In this document: positions 1 through 5,439 of the stretch, in pieces
Numbering within the stretch: position 1 is the first letter of the stretch
Layout: every line of letters begins with the position of its first letter
Source: Paracoccaceae bacterium
GTDB lineage: Bacteria; Pseudomonadota; Alphaproteobacteria; Rhodobacterales; Rhodobacteraceae
Direction of reading: 5' to 3'
NCBI GenBank assembly: GCA_003512825.1
Contig: DOOI01000011.1
Location: forward strand, 5,184 to 10,903
DNA: 5,720 nucleotides
Notes under the pieces: generated by a model
Seen by the model: only the letters and a program-made list of their open reading frames with translations
Told to the model about the DNA's origin: nothing
The model's database searches: none
Translations under genes and position numbers: made by a program

Positions 1-208
1 CCAAGGCCACGCCCCCCCCCAACAGTGCCCAAGGCGCAACCGACCCGCCGACCACCTGACGCAGCCCTGCCTCCGGCGGCAGAGCCCATGCCCCCAACGC
101 AAAACCCGCCCAAAGCACGGCAATCAACCCCTGCCGCAACCGCAAAGGCGCCTTCATCACCGCGCCAATGCCCCAAATTGCCAGCGCCATCGCCAGAAAA
201 AGTCCCAT
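1..208 (-). CDS. Small membrane protein of unknown function (partial, runs off left edge)
   Basis: The frame stays open from ATG at 208 to the window edge, giving 69 residues with no stop. The start is supported by AAGGGG at 215-220, six bases before the ATG, and by its position 23 bp after the dut stop. The protein opens with a hydrophobic segment (about residues 2-18, MGLFLAMALAIWGIGAVM), then a short basic stretch (KAPLRLRQ, 19-26). A second hydrophobic segment follows (about 27-43) and a third begins near residue 58. This pattern fits an integral inner-membrane protein with a short positively charged cytoplasmic loop. No enzymatic motif is visible and I do not recognise the family. It is probably the last seen member of the rpoH2-chaN-coaBC-dut train. 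In related genomes I recall a MoeB/ThiF-type gene near dut, but nothing here shows one. Confidence 0.7.
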   Translation of the reverse strand, partial: MGLFLAMALAIWGIGAVMKAPLRLRQGLIAVLWAGFALGAWALPPEAGLRQVVGGSVAPWALLGGGVAL

Positions 209-231
209 TTCCAGCCCCTTAGCCCCGTTTC

Positions 232-687
232 TTACTGCCGCCCGGTCGAGCCAAAGCCACCCGTCCCACGCGCGGTTTCATCGATCTCACCCTTCATTTC
301 AAACGCCGCTCGCACAACAGGCGCCACCACCATCTGGGCAATCCGATCCCCATGCGCCACACGAAACACCTCCGCACCCGCATTCAACAAGATCACGCCG
401 ACTTCGCCACGATAATCGCTGTCAATGGTGCCGGGACTGTTGGGCAGTGTAATCCCATGTTTCAACGCCAGCCCCGACCGCGGTCGCACCTGCACTTCAA
501 ATCCCGGCGGGATCGCCATGACCAACCCCGTCGGCACCAGTGCCCGCGCTCCCTGCACAATCTCCACTGCGCCGCGATCCTTGAAATTCGCCCGCAAATC
601 CGCCCCCGCCGCCCCTGCCGTGGCGTAAGTCGGCAAGCCCAAATCCCGGTCCGCCCCTTCTGCCCAAACCACCTGAATGATCGCCAT
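232..687 (-). CDS. dut: Deoxyuridine 5'-triphosphate nucleotidohydrolase (dUTPase)
   Basis: Hydrolyses dUTP to dUMP and pyrophosphate in the cytoplasm, which keeps uracil out of DNA and supplies dUMP for thymidylate synthesis. The 151-residue product has all five motifs of the homotrimeric dUTPase family in order: AGADL (27-31), PRSGLA (69-74), [10 protein letters not shown] (86-95, with D89 the expected water-activating aspartate), GDRIAQ (113-118), and the glycine-rich tail [10 protein letters not shown] (140-149) that closes over the substrate. Length is normal for a bacterial enzyme and nothing is missing. The frame is open for 46 codons upstream, but ATG 687 is chosen because GAAGGGG (694-700) lies six bases before it and the family N-terminus begins there. 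It sits 91 bp after coaBC; a dut-coaBC pairing is common in Proteobacteria. Confidence 0.97.
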   Translation of the reverse strand: MAIIQVVWAEGADRDLGLPTYATAGAAGADLRANFKDRGAVEIVQGARALVPTGLVMAIPPGFEVQVRPRSGLALKHGITLPNSPGTIDSDYRGEVGVILLNAGAEVFRVAHGDRIAQMVVAPVVRAAFEMKGEIDETARGTGGFGSTGRQ

Positions 688-714
688 CCCCAGCCCCTTC
701 CGCCGCTCAGCCCG

Positions 715-747
715 TCTTCTTGCTGAAAATATCCCCGCCGGAGGCTC
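715..747 (-). other. GC-rich/U-rich intergenic motif after coaBC, terminator-like
   Basis: In the 91-bp gap between coaBC and dut (688-778), the minus strand reads GAGCCTCCGGCGGGG, then ATATTTTC, then an A/G-rich tail. CCTC can pair with GGGG (with one G-U) around a CGGC loop just before the AUAUUUU run, which resembles a weak intrinsic terminator or attenuator. I also recall closely similar GCCTCCGGCGGGGATATTT motifs as frequent intergenic sequences in Rhodobacteraceae, so this may be one copy of a dispersed family element. The hairpin is short, so full termination is doubtful, and dut may still be reached by read-through. Confidence 0.4.
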
Positions 748-778
748 CCGCATCAACCAACCGCGCCTCACCCAAAGG

Positions 779-1969
779 TCACAAAGCCGCCGCCATCCGC
801 GCCGCCAACCGCTCCGCCACCGCATCCTTGCCCATGCGGGGCCAGTCTTCGGCCCCGTCTGCCGTGATCAATGTCACCGCATTCTCGCTCCCCCCCATGA
901 TCCCGGTTTCGGGGCGCACATCATTGGCCACAATCCAATCACAGCCCTTGCGCGCGCGCTTGGCCGTCGCATAGGCCACCACGTCATGGGTCTCAGCGGC
1001 AAATCCCACCACCAGCTTTGGCCGCCCATCGCGGCGTTGCGCCACTTCCGCCAGAATATCGCGGTTCTCGGCAAAATGAAGCGTCGGCAATCCGCCGTTT
1101 TCCTTTTTCATTTTTGCCTCAGACGGTTGCGCCACCCGCCAATCCGCCACAGCGGCTGCCATCACAGCCGCATCCGCCGGCAAGGCCGCCTCCACAGCCG
1201 CCAGCATTTGCGCCGCCGTCTCCACCCGCACCACCTGCACGCCTTCCGGCGGCGGCACGCTCGCAGGCCCGGTGACAAACACCACCTCGGCCCCCAATTG
1301 CGCCAAAGCGCGCGCAATCGCACTTCCCTGCGCCCCCGACGACCGGTTGGCGATATAGCGCACCGGATCAATTGGCTCATGCGTCGGCCCGGATGTTACC
1401 ACCACGCGCTTGCCCGCCAGCGGCCCCTCGCGCAGCATGGCAACCACCTGAGCAAAAATCTCCGCAGGCTCCACCATGCGGCCCGGCCCATATTCGCCAC
1501 AGGCCATATCACCAGACACAGGCCCGGCAAACGTCACCCCATCGCGGTGCAGCGTGGCCATATTGCGCTGCGTCGCCGGATGCTCCCACATCCGCACATT
1601 CATCGCCGGCGCGATCAGCACCCGCTTGTCCGTCGCCAAAAGCAGCGTCGAGGCCAAGTCATCTGCCGCACCTGTCGCCATCTTCGCCATCAAATCCGCT
1701 GTCGCAGGCGCCACAACCACCAGATCCGCCGCACGCGACAATTGGATATGGCCGATCTCCACTTCCTTTGTCAGATCAAAAAGCGCCGTATGCGCCTCTT
1801 CGCCAGCCAATGTCCCCATCGTCAGCGGCGTCACAAATTCGGCCCCCGCCCGCGTCAACACAGGCGTCACCGCCGCACCAGCCGCACGAAACATCCGCAC
1901 CAACTCGGGCAGCTTGAAGGCCGCGATCCCGCCACCCACGATCAAAAGTATGCGCTTATTCGCCAGCAT
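779..1969 (-). CDS. coaBC: Bifunctional phosphopantothenoylcysteine decarboxylase / phosphopantothenate-cysteine ligase
   Basis: Carries out two successive steps of coenzyme A synthesis in the cytoplasm: CoaB joins cysteine to 4'-phosphopantothenate using CTP, and FMN-dependent CoaC decarboxylates the product to 4'-phosphopantetheine. The 396-residue protein is full length. The N-terminal CoaC half has GGGIAAFK (12-19), the catalytic-histidine segment [11 protein letters not shown] (73-83, H74), PAMNVRMW (121-128, N124) and the substrate-clasp cysteine in [13 protein letters not shown] (153-165, C157). The C-terminal CoaB half begins near residue 186 with [20 protein letters not shown] (192-211, N208), then AAAVADWRV (271-279) and the KMKK lysines (286-289). 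ATG 1969 is chosen over an open upstream extension because GGGAGG (1975-1980) lies five bases before it and the family N-terminus starts here. One oddity is SSGAQG (210-215), where I would expect SSGK. The gene follows chaN by 66 bp. Confidence 0.97.
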   Translation of the reverse strand: MLANKRILLIVGGGIAAFKLPELVRMFRAAGAAVTPVLTRAGAEFVTPLTMGTLAGEEAHTALFDLTKEVEIGHIQLSRAADLVVVAPATADLMAKMATGAADDLASTLLLATDKRVLIAPAMNVRMWEHPATQRNMATLHRDGVTFAGPVSGDMACGEYGPGRMVEPAEIFAQVVAMLREGPLAGKRVVVTSGPTHEPIDPVRYIANRSSGAQGSAIARALAQLGAEVVFVTGPASVPPPEGVQVVRVETAAQMLAAVEAALPADAAVMAAAVADWRVAQPSEAKMKKENGGLPTLHFAENRDILAEVAQRRDGRPKLVVGFAAETHDVVAYATAKRARKGCDWIVANDVRPETGIMGGSENAVTLITADGAEDWPRMGKDAVAERLAARMAAAL

Positions 1970-2004
1970 CCGAGCCTCCCTCAGGGTCGGGTCGAGACTA
2001 GGCC

Positions 2005-2028
2005 GCAGCCTGCGCGCGCGCAAGCCGC
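2005..2028 (-). other. Strong hairpin between chaN and coaBC
   Basis: Eight bases after the chaN stop, the minus-strand RNA can form a 10-bp stem, GCGGCUUGCG against CGCAGGCUGC, around a CGCG loop. Two of the ten pairs are G-U. On the plus strand those become C-A mismatches, so the structure is better formed in the RNA of the rpoH2-chaN-coaBC direction. No U tract follows (the next bases are GGCCTAGTC), so it is not a textbook intrinsic terminator. It may stabilise or mark the 3' end of an upstream transcript, cause pausing, or lie in the coaBC leader. Confidence 0.5.
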
Positions 2029-2035
2029 TCTGCTC

Positions 2036-2734
2036 TCAACGAAACGCCTTGCAGGGATCTTCTCGCAGCACAGCCGGGGCATCGACCACCCAATCAAACT
2101 GCCCAAACACCGCCCCGTCCTCAGACTGGCCCAGCGAAAAATGCCGAACCTGCGGCTCCGCCCGGGCCAAGAACTCCGGCGCGCCCCCATCCAGCCGCGC
2201 ATGCCCATTGCCCAGAATGACCGCCACAGGCCCCCCTGTCTCGGCCAAGGCTTGGGCCGCCACCTGCGCCAAAACCGCGTCCCGCAGCCGCTGAACCTCT
2301 ACCATCGAGGGCAACATGTCTTCAGGAAGGGCGTCACAATGCGCCGCGCGCTGTTCGTCTTGTGCTGCGATCTGCGCCTCGGCGTCCAAGGCCCGGTCCA
2401 ACCCATAGCGGGCCGCCGCGCGAAAAATCGGGTAATAAAGTGCAAAATCCGGCCAGCCGCTCTCGGCCCAGCCCGCCGCTTGCGCCACCACCTCCGCCGT
2501 GTCAGACGCCACCCCCCGCACGCGCTCTGCCGCACCTTCGGTCAACATCTCAAAGACGACAGCACGCGGCGCCAATGCGCTAACCCACGCGGCTTGCACC
2601 TCGTGATGCACCGGGTTGTCATGGATTTCGCCCAGAAACACCACCTGCGCCGCGCGCACCGTTTCAGGAATGGCCTCGGCCCATAGGGCGAAAGGCCAGC
2701 ACAACCCCATCAAAAGCAGTGCAATGCGTCTCAT
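2036..2734 (-). CDS. ChaN-family exported protein (putative haem-binding family)
   Basis: A protein of 232 residues from ATG 2734 with a Sec-type signal peptide: MRRIALLLMGLCWPFALWA, cleavage expected near ALWA/EA (residue 19), so the mature part should be periplasmic. The family signature GEIHDNP (35-41) is followed by HH (43-44), then FEML (61-64), YYPIFRAAARYG (100-111) and GNGHARLD (175-182). This is the pattern of the ChaN-like (COG3016) family, whose Campylobacter member is reported to bind haem dimers as a surface lipoprotein. Unlike that protein, no proper lipobox is visible: the cysteine at 12 has Leu before it. A GTG at 2737 could also start translation. The ATG shares one base with the rpoH2 stop (TGATG), suggesting coupled translation; the nearest SD-like AGAGG lies about 15 bases upstream, within rpoH2. 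Family assignment is firm, function is not. Confidence 0.85.
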   Translation of the reverse strand: MRRIALLLMGLCWPFALWAEAIPETVRAAQVVFLGEIHDNPVHHEVQAAWVSALAPRAVVFEMLTEGAAERVRGVASDTAEVVAQAAGWAESGWPDFALYYPIFRAAARYGLDRALDAEAQIAAQDEQRAAHCDALPEDMLPSMVEVQRLRDAVLAQVAAQALAETGGPVAVILGNGHARLDGGAPEFLARAEPQVRHFSLGQSEDGAVFGQFDWVVDAPAVLREDPCKAFR

Positions 2735-3609
2735 CACAGAAACGCATGCACCTCTTGGGACGTTGTTTCCAGTGTTTTCCGCATCTTCATGAATGCCGCA
2801 GCCTCCAGCTGACGCACCCGCTCCTTTGACAGACCCAGCTCCGCTCCCAGCGACTCCAGCGTCCGAGGCTCGTCGCGCAGCTTGCGCTCGACCACGATGA
2901 ACCGTTCGCGCTCACTGAGCGCATTCATCGCCGACGCCAACCAGCCCCGCAGCTGCGCCCGGTCATGGCGCTCTTCTACCACTTCTGCCCCCTGAGGCGC
3001 TTCATCTTCCAGCGTATCCATCCACTCGCGACCATCCTCATCCGAGGTCTGCATGGCGTTCAGGCTGAAATCCGACCCGGCCAGACGGCCATCCATCATC
3101 TCGACATCGGCCAGCGGCACACCAATCTCCATGGCGATCATCTGGTTCAATTGCGACCGATCAAGGTTCTCACCCCGCGCCAAAGCTTCTCGCTCCAGCT
3201 TCGCCTGCACCCGCCGCATGTTGAAAAACAGCGACTTCTGACTAGAGGTGGACCCGGTCCGCACCATCGACCAGTTCCGCATCACATAATCTTGGATCGA
3301 CGCCTTGATCCACCAAACCGCATATGTCGAAAACCGCACACCGCGATCGGGGTCAAACTTGTCTGCGGTCTTCATCAGACCCAGACCAGCCTCTTGGATC
3401 AGGTCATTCATGGGGGCGCCGTAGCGGCGGAATTTTCCGGCCATCGACACCGCCAACCGCATGTAAGCCGTGATCAACCGATGCAACGCCGCCTCGTCGC
3501 GATGGTCGCGCCAAGCATAGGCCAGCTTCAACTCAGTCTCCGCATCCAAAAGCTCTGCTTTCATCACGCGGCGCATCATCCGCCCATCAATCGTTCCGTC
3601 CAAAGCCAT
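2734..3609 (-). CDS. rpoH2: RNA polymerase sigma-32 family factor, RpoHII type
   Basis: An alternative sigma factor that directs RNA polymerase to stress promoters. Region 2 is complete: NDLIQEAGLGLMKTADKFDP (68-87), then RGVRFSTYAVWWIKASIQDY (89-108), which covers core binding and -10 recognition. The RpoH-box-like QKSLFFNMR (124-132) separates sigma-32 proteins from other sigma-70 members. Region 4.2, with helix-turn-helix LGAELGLSKERVRQLE (254-269), recognises the -35 box. The 291-residue length is typical. I call it RpoHII, not RpoHI, from memory of the N-terminal style (MALDG, then MKAELLDAETELKLA) and the MVRTGSTSSQKS stretch. In Rhodobacter sphaeroides RpoHII belongs to the RpoE/ChrR singlet-oxygen response. 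ATG 3609 is preferred because GGGGGA (3614-3619) sits four bases before it; ATG 3621, four codons earlier, has weaker support. It probably heads the minus-strand train. Confidence 0.93.
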   Translation of the reverse strand: MALDGTIDGRMMRRVMKAELLDAETELKLAYAWRDHRDEAALHRLITAYMRLAVSMAGKFRRYGAPMNDLIQEAGLGLMKTADKFDPDRGVRFSTYAVWWIKASIQDYVMRNWSMVRTGSTSSQKSLFFNMRRVQAKLEREALARGENLDRSQLNQMIAMEIGVPLADVEMMDGRLAGSDFSLNAMQTSDEDGREWMDTLEDEAPQGAEVVEERHDRAQLRGWLASAMNALSERERFIVVERKLRDEPRTLESLGAELGLSKERVRQLEAAAFMKMRKTLETTSQEVHAFL

Positions 3610-3622
3610 GGCTTCCCCCATC

Positions 3623-3646
3623 GATCGGGCCGATCCACCTGTGGTC
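3623..3646 (-). other. Inverted repeats in the rpoH2 leader
   Basis: Two inverted repeats lie side by side between the predicted rpoH2 transcript start and its start codon. GATCG/CGATC with a GCC loop spans 3623-3635, and CCAC/GTGG with two central bases spans 3637-3646 (or alternatively CCUG/CAGG with an ACCA loop in the RNA). Either could fold in the roughly 67-base leader just upstream of the GGGGGA ribosome site, or serve as a protein-binding palindrome. The arms are short, so chance is possible. Confidence 0.3.
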
Positions 3647-3682
3647 AGGCGGCATCGGCAACCCTTGCGTTCTGTTTGTAAT

Positions 3683-3712
3683 TAGCTACGCAGGAGGTCT
3701 GCGATCGGATCA
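3683..3712 (-). promoter_or_regulatory. Putative RpoE (ECF sigma)-type promoter for rpoH2
   Basis: The minus strand carries TGATCC (3712-3707) as a -35 element, an 18-base spacer, and TAGCTA (3688-3683) as a -10 element. TGATCC matches what I recall as the -35 consensus of RpoE (ChrR-controlled) promoters in Rhodobacter sphaeroides, and rpoHII is a known RpoE target there. The -10 is a weaker match. Transcription would begin near 3675-3677 and leave a leader of about 67 bases. The -35 box lies within the untranslated leader of divergent cobU. Confidence 0.6.
3692..3698 (+). promoter_or_regulatory. Perfect Shine-Dalgarno sequence with unusual 19-base gap to the cobU ATG
   Basis: AGGAGGT at 3692-3698 is an ideal ribosome-binding sequence, but 19 bases separate it from the cobU ATG at 3718, well beyond the usual 5-10. 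No ATG, GTG or TTG lies in between, and no in-frame upstream start exists before the stop at 3679. Either it serves cobU inefficiently, or an unlisted start is used, or the match is accidental because these bases are also the spacer of the opposing promoter. Confidence 0.45.
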
Positions 3713-3717
3713 AAAAC

Positions 3718-4251
3718 ATGACTGAAAAAAGCATACTTGTTTTGGGTGGGGCCGCTTCGGGCAAATCTGAATGGGCCGAAGCTCTTGCCATGCGCCTTGC
3801 CCCTCGCCGCCTTTACATCGCCACCGCGCAGGCTTGGGATGATGAAATGCGGGAAAAACTGGCCCGCCACCGGGCCCGTCGTGACACCACTTGGCGCACG
3901 GCGGAATGCACGAGTGCCACGCAAGATGCCCTGGTGGCAGCGCTCGCTTCCGCGCAACCAGATGAAGCGGTGCTGCTCGATTGCGCCACCATGTGGCTCA
4001 CCAATCTGATCTTGGCAGAGGCGGATCTTCCCCTTGCCGAAACCGCGCTTTTTGAGGCGCTCAGCAATTGTGCTGCGCCTGTGGTGATTGTCTCCAACGA
4101 GGTGGGCCAAGGGATTGTGCCCGACAATGCCCTTTCGCGCCGCTTCCGCGAGGCACAAGGCGCGCTCAATCAAAGGCTCGCCGCCCATGCCACCCATGTT
4201 GTCGCCGTCATGGCAGGCCTGCCCTTGTCGCTCAAAGGCCCGCTGCCGTAA
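3718..4251 (+). CDS. cobU: Adenosylcobinamide kinase / adenosylcobinamide-phosphate guanylyltransferase
   Basis: A bifunctional enzyme of cobalamin (B12) nucleotide-loop assembly, called CobP in aerobic-pathway organisms. It phosphorylates adenosylcobinamide, then transfers GMP from GTP to give adenosylcobinamide-GDP for CobS/CobV. The 177-residue protein has the P-loop GGAASGKS (10-17), YIATAQAWDDEM (33-44), then LARHRARR (48-55), whose H51 matches the position of the guanylated histidine of Salmonella CobU. LLDCATMWLTNL (86-97) and VSNEVGQGIVPDNALSRRFR (125-144) are also family signatures. Length is normal and no key residue is missing. ATG 3718 is the only sensible start, placing the P-loop where the family has it. 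It is transcribed away from rpoH2 and leads the plus-strand group. A clear promoter of its own was not found in 3610-3717. No cobalamin riboswitch is visible; the gap is too short for one. Confidence 0.96.
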   Translation: MTEKSILVLGGAASGKSEWAEALAMRLAPRRLYIATAQAWDDEMREKLARHRARRDTTWRTAECTSATQDALVAALASAQPDEAVLLDCATMWLTNLILAEADLPLAETALFEALSNCAAPVVIVSNEVGQGIVPDNALSRRFREAQGALNQRLAAHATHVVAVMAGLPLSLKGPLP

Positions 4252-4344
4252 CGCCACCCCACTGGGTCTGACGCAGGGTCAGCCGTTTGCCCCCTTGCCC
4301 GCGCCCCCCTCCCCTCGGCACACTCCACCGAAAGTAGCCCCCGC
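4252..4344 (+). other. Gap between cobU and the DUF2855 gene, with a small hairpin
   Basis: This 93-bp C-rich stretch has no credible gene. A stem CTGAC/GTCAG with loop GCAGG spans 4268-4282 and can extend by two G-C pairs past one bulged T (4265-4284). The bases after it are GTTTGCCCCC, with no U run, so it would be a weak terminator at best. The following gene has only a poor ribosome site (GAAAG near 4330-4334). No -10/-35 pair was convincing. Confidence 0.35.
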
Positions 4345-5439
4345 ATGCAGCGCATTCTCGTCGATCAAGCCAATATCCGCAGCGCCCATCTGGCCAGCAC
4401 TCCCGATGCCGCTTTGGGCGAGGGCCAAGCCCGCCTGACCATCGAGAGCTTCTCCCTCACCACCAATAACGTCACCTATTCCGCAACCGGGGATGTCTTG
4501 AAATATTGGCAGTTTTTTCCCTCCGGCCAGTCGGGTCAGGGCATCGTGCCCGTCTGGGGCACGGCCCATGTCAGCGAAAGCCGGGCCGCGTGCCTGCCCA
4601 TTGGCACCCGGCTTTATGGCTATTTGCCCATGGCCGATCACCTTGTCATCACACCCGAACAAACCAGCGCACAAACGTTCTCCGATATCGCCCCTCATCG
4701 GGCCGGACTGGCCGCGGTTTATAACAGCTACACCGAAGTCGCCCCCGCCAATCCCCGCTCCGACGCATTGCGCGCGCTCCTCCAGCCCCTCCTGGCCACC
4801 TCATGGCTCCTTGCCGATTGGCTCGCCGACAATGCCTTCTTCGAAGCCGATCAGATCATCATCGGCAGCGCCTCGTCAAAAACCGGACTGGGGCTGTGCA
4901 AATTTCTTAAAGAAATTTCCCCGCGCCCTTTCCAGATCGTTGGCCTGACTTCGCAGAGCAACACCGCCTTTGTGGAAAGCCTTGGGGCCTGCGATCTCGT
5001 TTTGCCCTATGACGCGCTCGAAACCCTGCCACCAAAAGCGTCTGTCTATGTCGACATGGCGGGCAATGCCGCTGTCAAATCGCGCCTCCACCATCATTTG
5101 GGGGCGACACTCAAACATTCCGCCGCCGTCGGCACGTCGCATTGGGACCAGTTTGCTCCGCCGCAAAACCTGCCCGGCCCCAAACCGCAATTCTTTTTTG
5201 CCCCCGCCCAGATCGCCAAACGCCGCGCCGAATGGGGCGCAGGCGAGATCAACCGCCAAATCACCGCGGCTTGGCAACGCATCGCCAATGACGCGGCCGA
5301 TTGGCTCGACATCATCCCCCATTCCGGCCTTGCGGCCGCCCCCGCCCTCTGGACCCGACTGGCCTCCGGCGCGGTGCCCCCGCGCGAAGGCCATATCCTC
5401 CACGTCTCCCCCCCAGCCGCCAAAGGCCCGCTTGCATGA
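4345..5439 (+). CDS. DUF2855 family protein, medium-chain dehydrogenase/reductase-like
   Basis: A 364-residue protein that I recognise as DUF2855, a family without an assigned reaction. The N-terminal half resembles the GroES-like domain of medium-chain dehydrogenases: SLTTNNVTYSATGD (37-50), KYWQFFP (53-59), then GIVPVWGTAHV (66-76). The C-terminal half has a Rossmann-like turn, IIIGSASSKTGLGLCKFLK (171-189), as in quinone reductases (the ASSKT style), followed by VGLTSQSN (199-206) and a GAC-LVLPYD segment (214-223). No zinc-ligand cluster is evident, so if it is an enzyme it is probably a zinc-free NAD(P)H-dependent one; that is inference. No signal peptide is seen. ATG 4345 is the first start in the conserved frame. 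Its stop overlaps the start of the phosphatase gene (ATGA, 5436-5439), so the two are likely co-translated. A role in cobalamin metabolism is suggested only by the neighbours. Confidence 0.85.
   Translation: MQRILVDQANIRSAHLASTPDAALGEGQARLTIESFSLTTNNVTYSATGDVLKYWQFFPSGQSGQGIVPVWGTAHVSESRAACLPIGTRLYGYLPMADHLVITPEQTSAQTFSDIAPHRAGLAAVYNSYTEVAPANPRSDALRALLQPLLATSWLLADWLADNAFFEADQIIIGSASSKTGLGLCKFLKEISPRPFQIVGLTSQSNTAFVESLGACDLVLPYDALETLPPKASVYVDMAGNAAVKSRLHHHLGATLKHSAAVGTSHWDQFAPPQNLPGPKPQFFFAPAQIAKRRAEWGAGEINRQITAAWQRIANDAADWLDIIPHSGLAAAPALWTRLASGAVPPREGHILHVSPPAAKGPLA

Noticed and set aside
12..20. Run of nine C bases suggesting a phase-variable tract or frameshift
   Set aside because: It encodes glycines in the partial membrane protein and the frame remains open to the edge. 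One tract at the window end cannot show slippage.
1476..2294. A 272-codon plus-strand frame opposite coaBC and the 3' part of chaN
   Set aside because: Low-complexity Ala/Ser/Pro/Arg composition and no ribosome site; antisense shadow of real genes.
677..2686. A 669-codon open frame on the plus strand opposite dut, coaBC and chaN
   Set aside because: It is rich in Arg, His and Pro with no recognisable domain and lies exactly antisense to three genes with full family motifs. Long shadow frames are usual in GC-rich DNA.
2965..3681. A 238-codon plus-strand frame opposite rpoH2
   Set aside because: It is antisense to clear sigma-32 motifs and has a His/Arg-rich shadow composition; it also crosses the divergent promoter region.
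3610..3717. Cobalamin riboswitch upstream of cobU
   Set aside because: The gap is only 108 bp, shared with the rpoH2 promoter, and no B12-box-like sequence was seen; the aptamer is about 200 bases.
3682..4257. A 191-codon minus-strand frame opposite cobU
   Set aside because: Its residues mirror the cobU coding sequence, and cobU has a complete P-loop and family motifs.
4265..4284. Intrinsic terminator after cobU
   Set aside because: The stem is short, has a bulge, and no U tract follows, so I list it only as a small hairpin.
4876..5403. Minus-strand frames opposite the DUF2855 gene
   Set aside because: Glycine/arginine-rich shadows with no motifs or ribosome sites.
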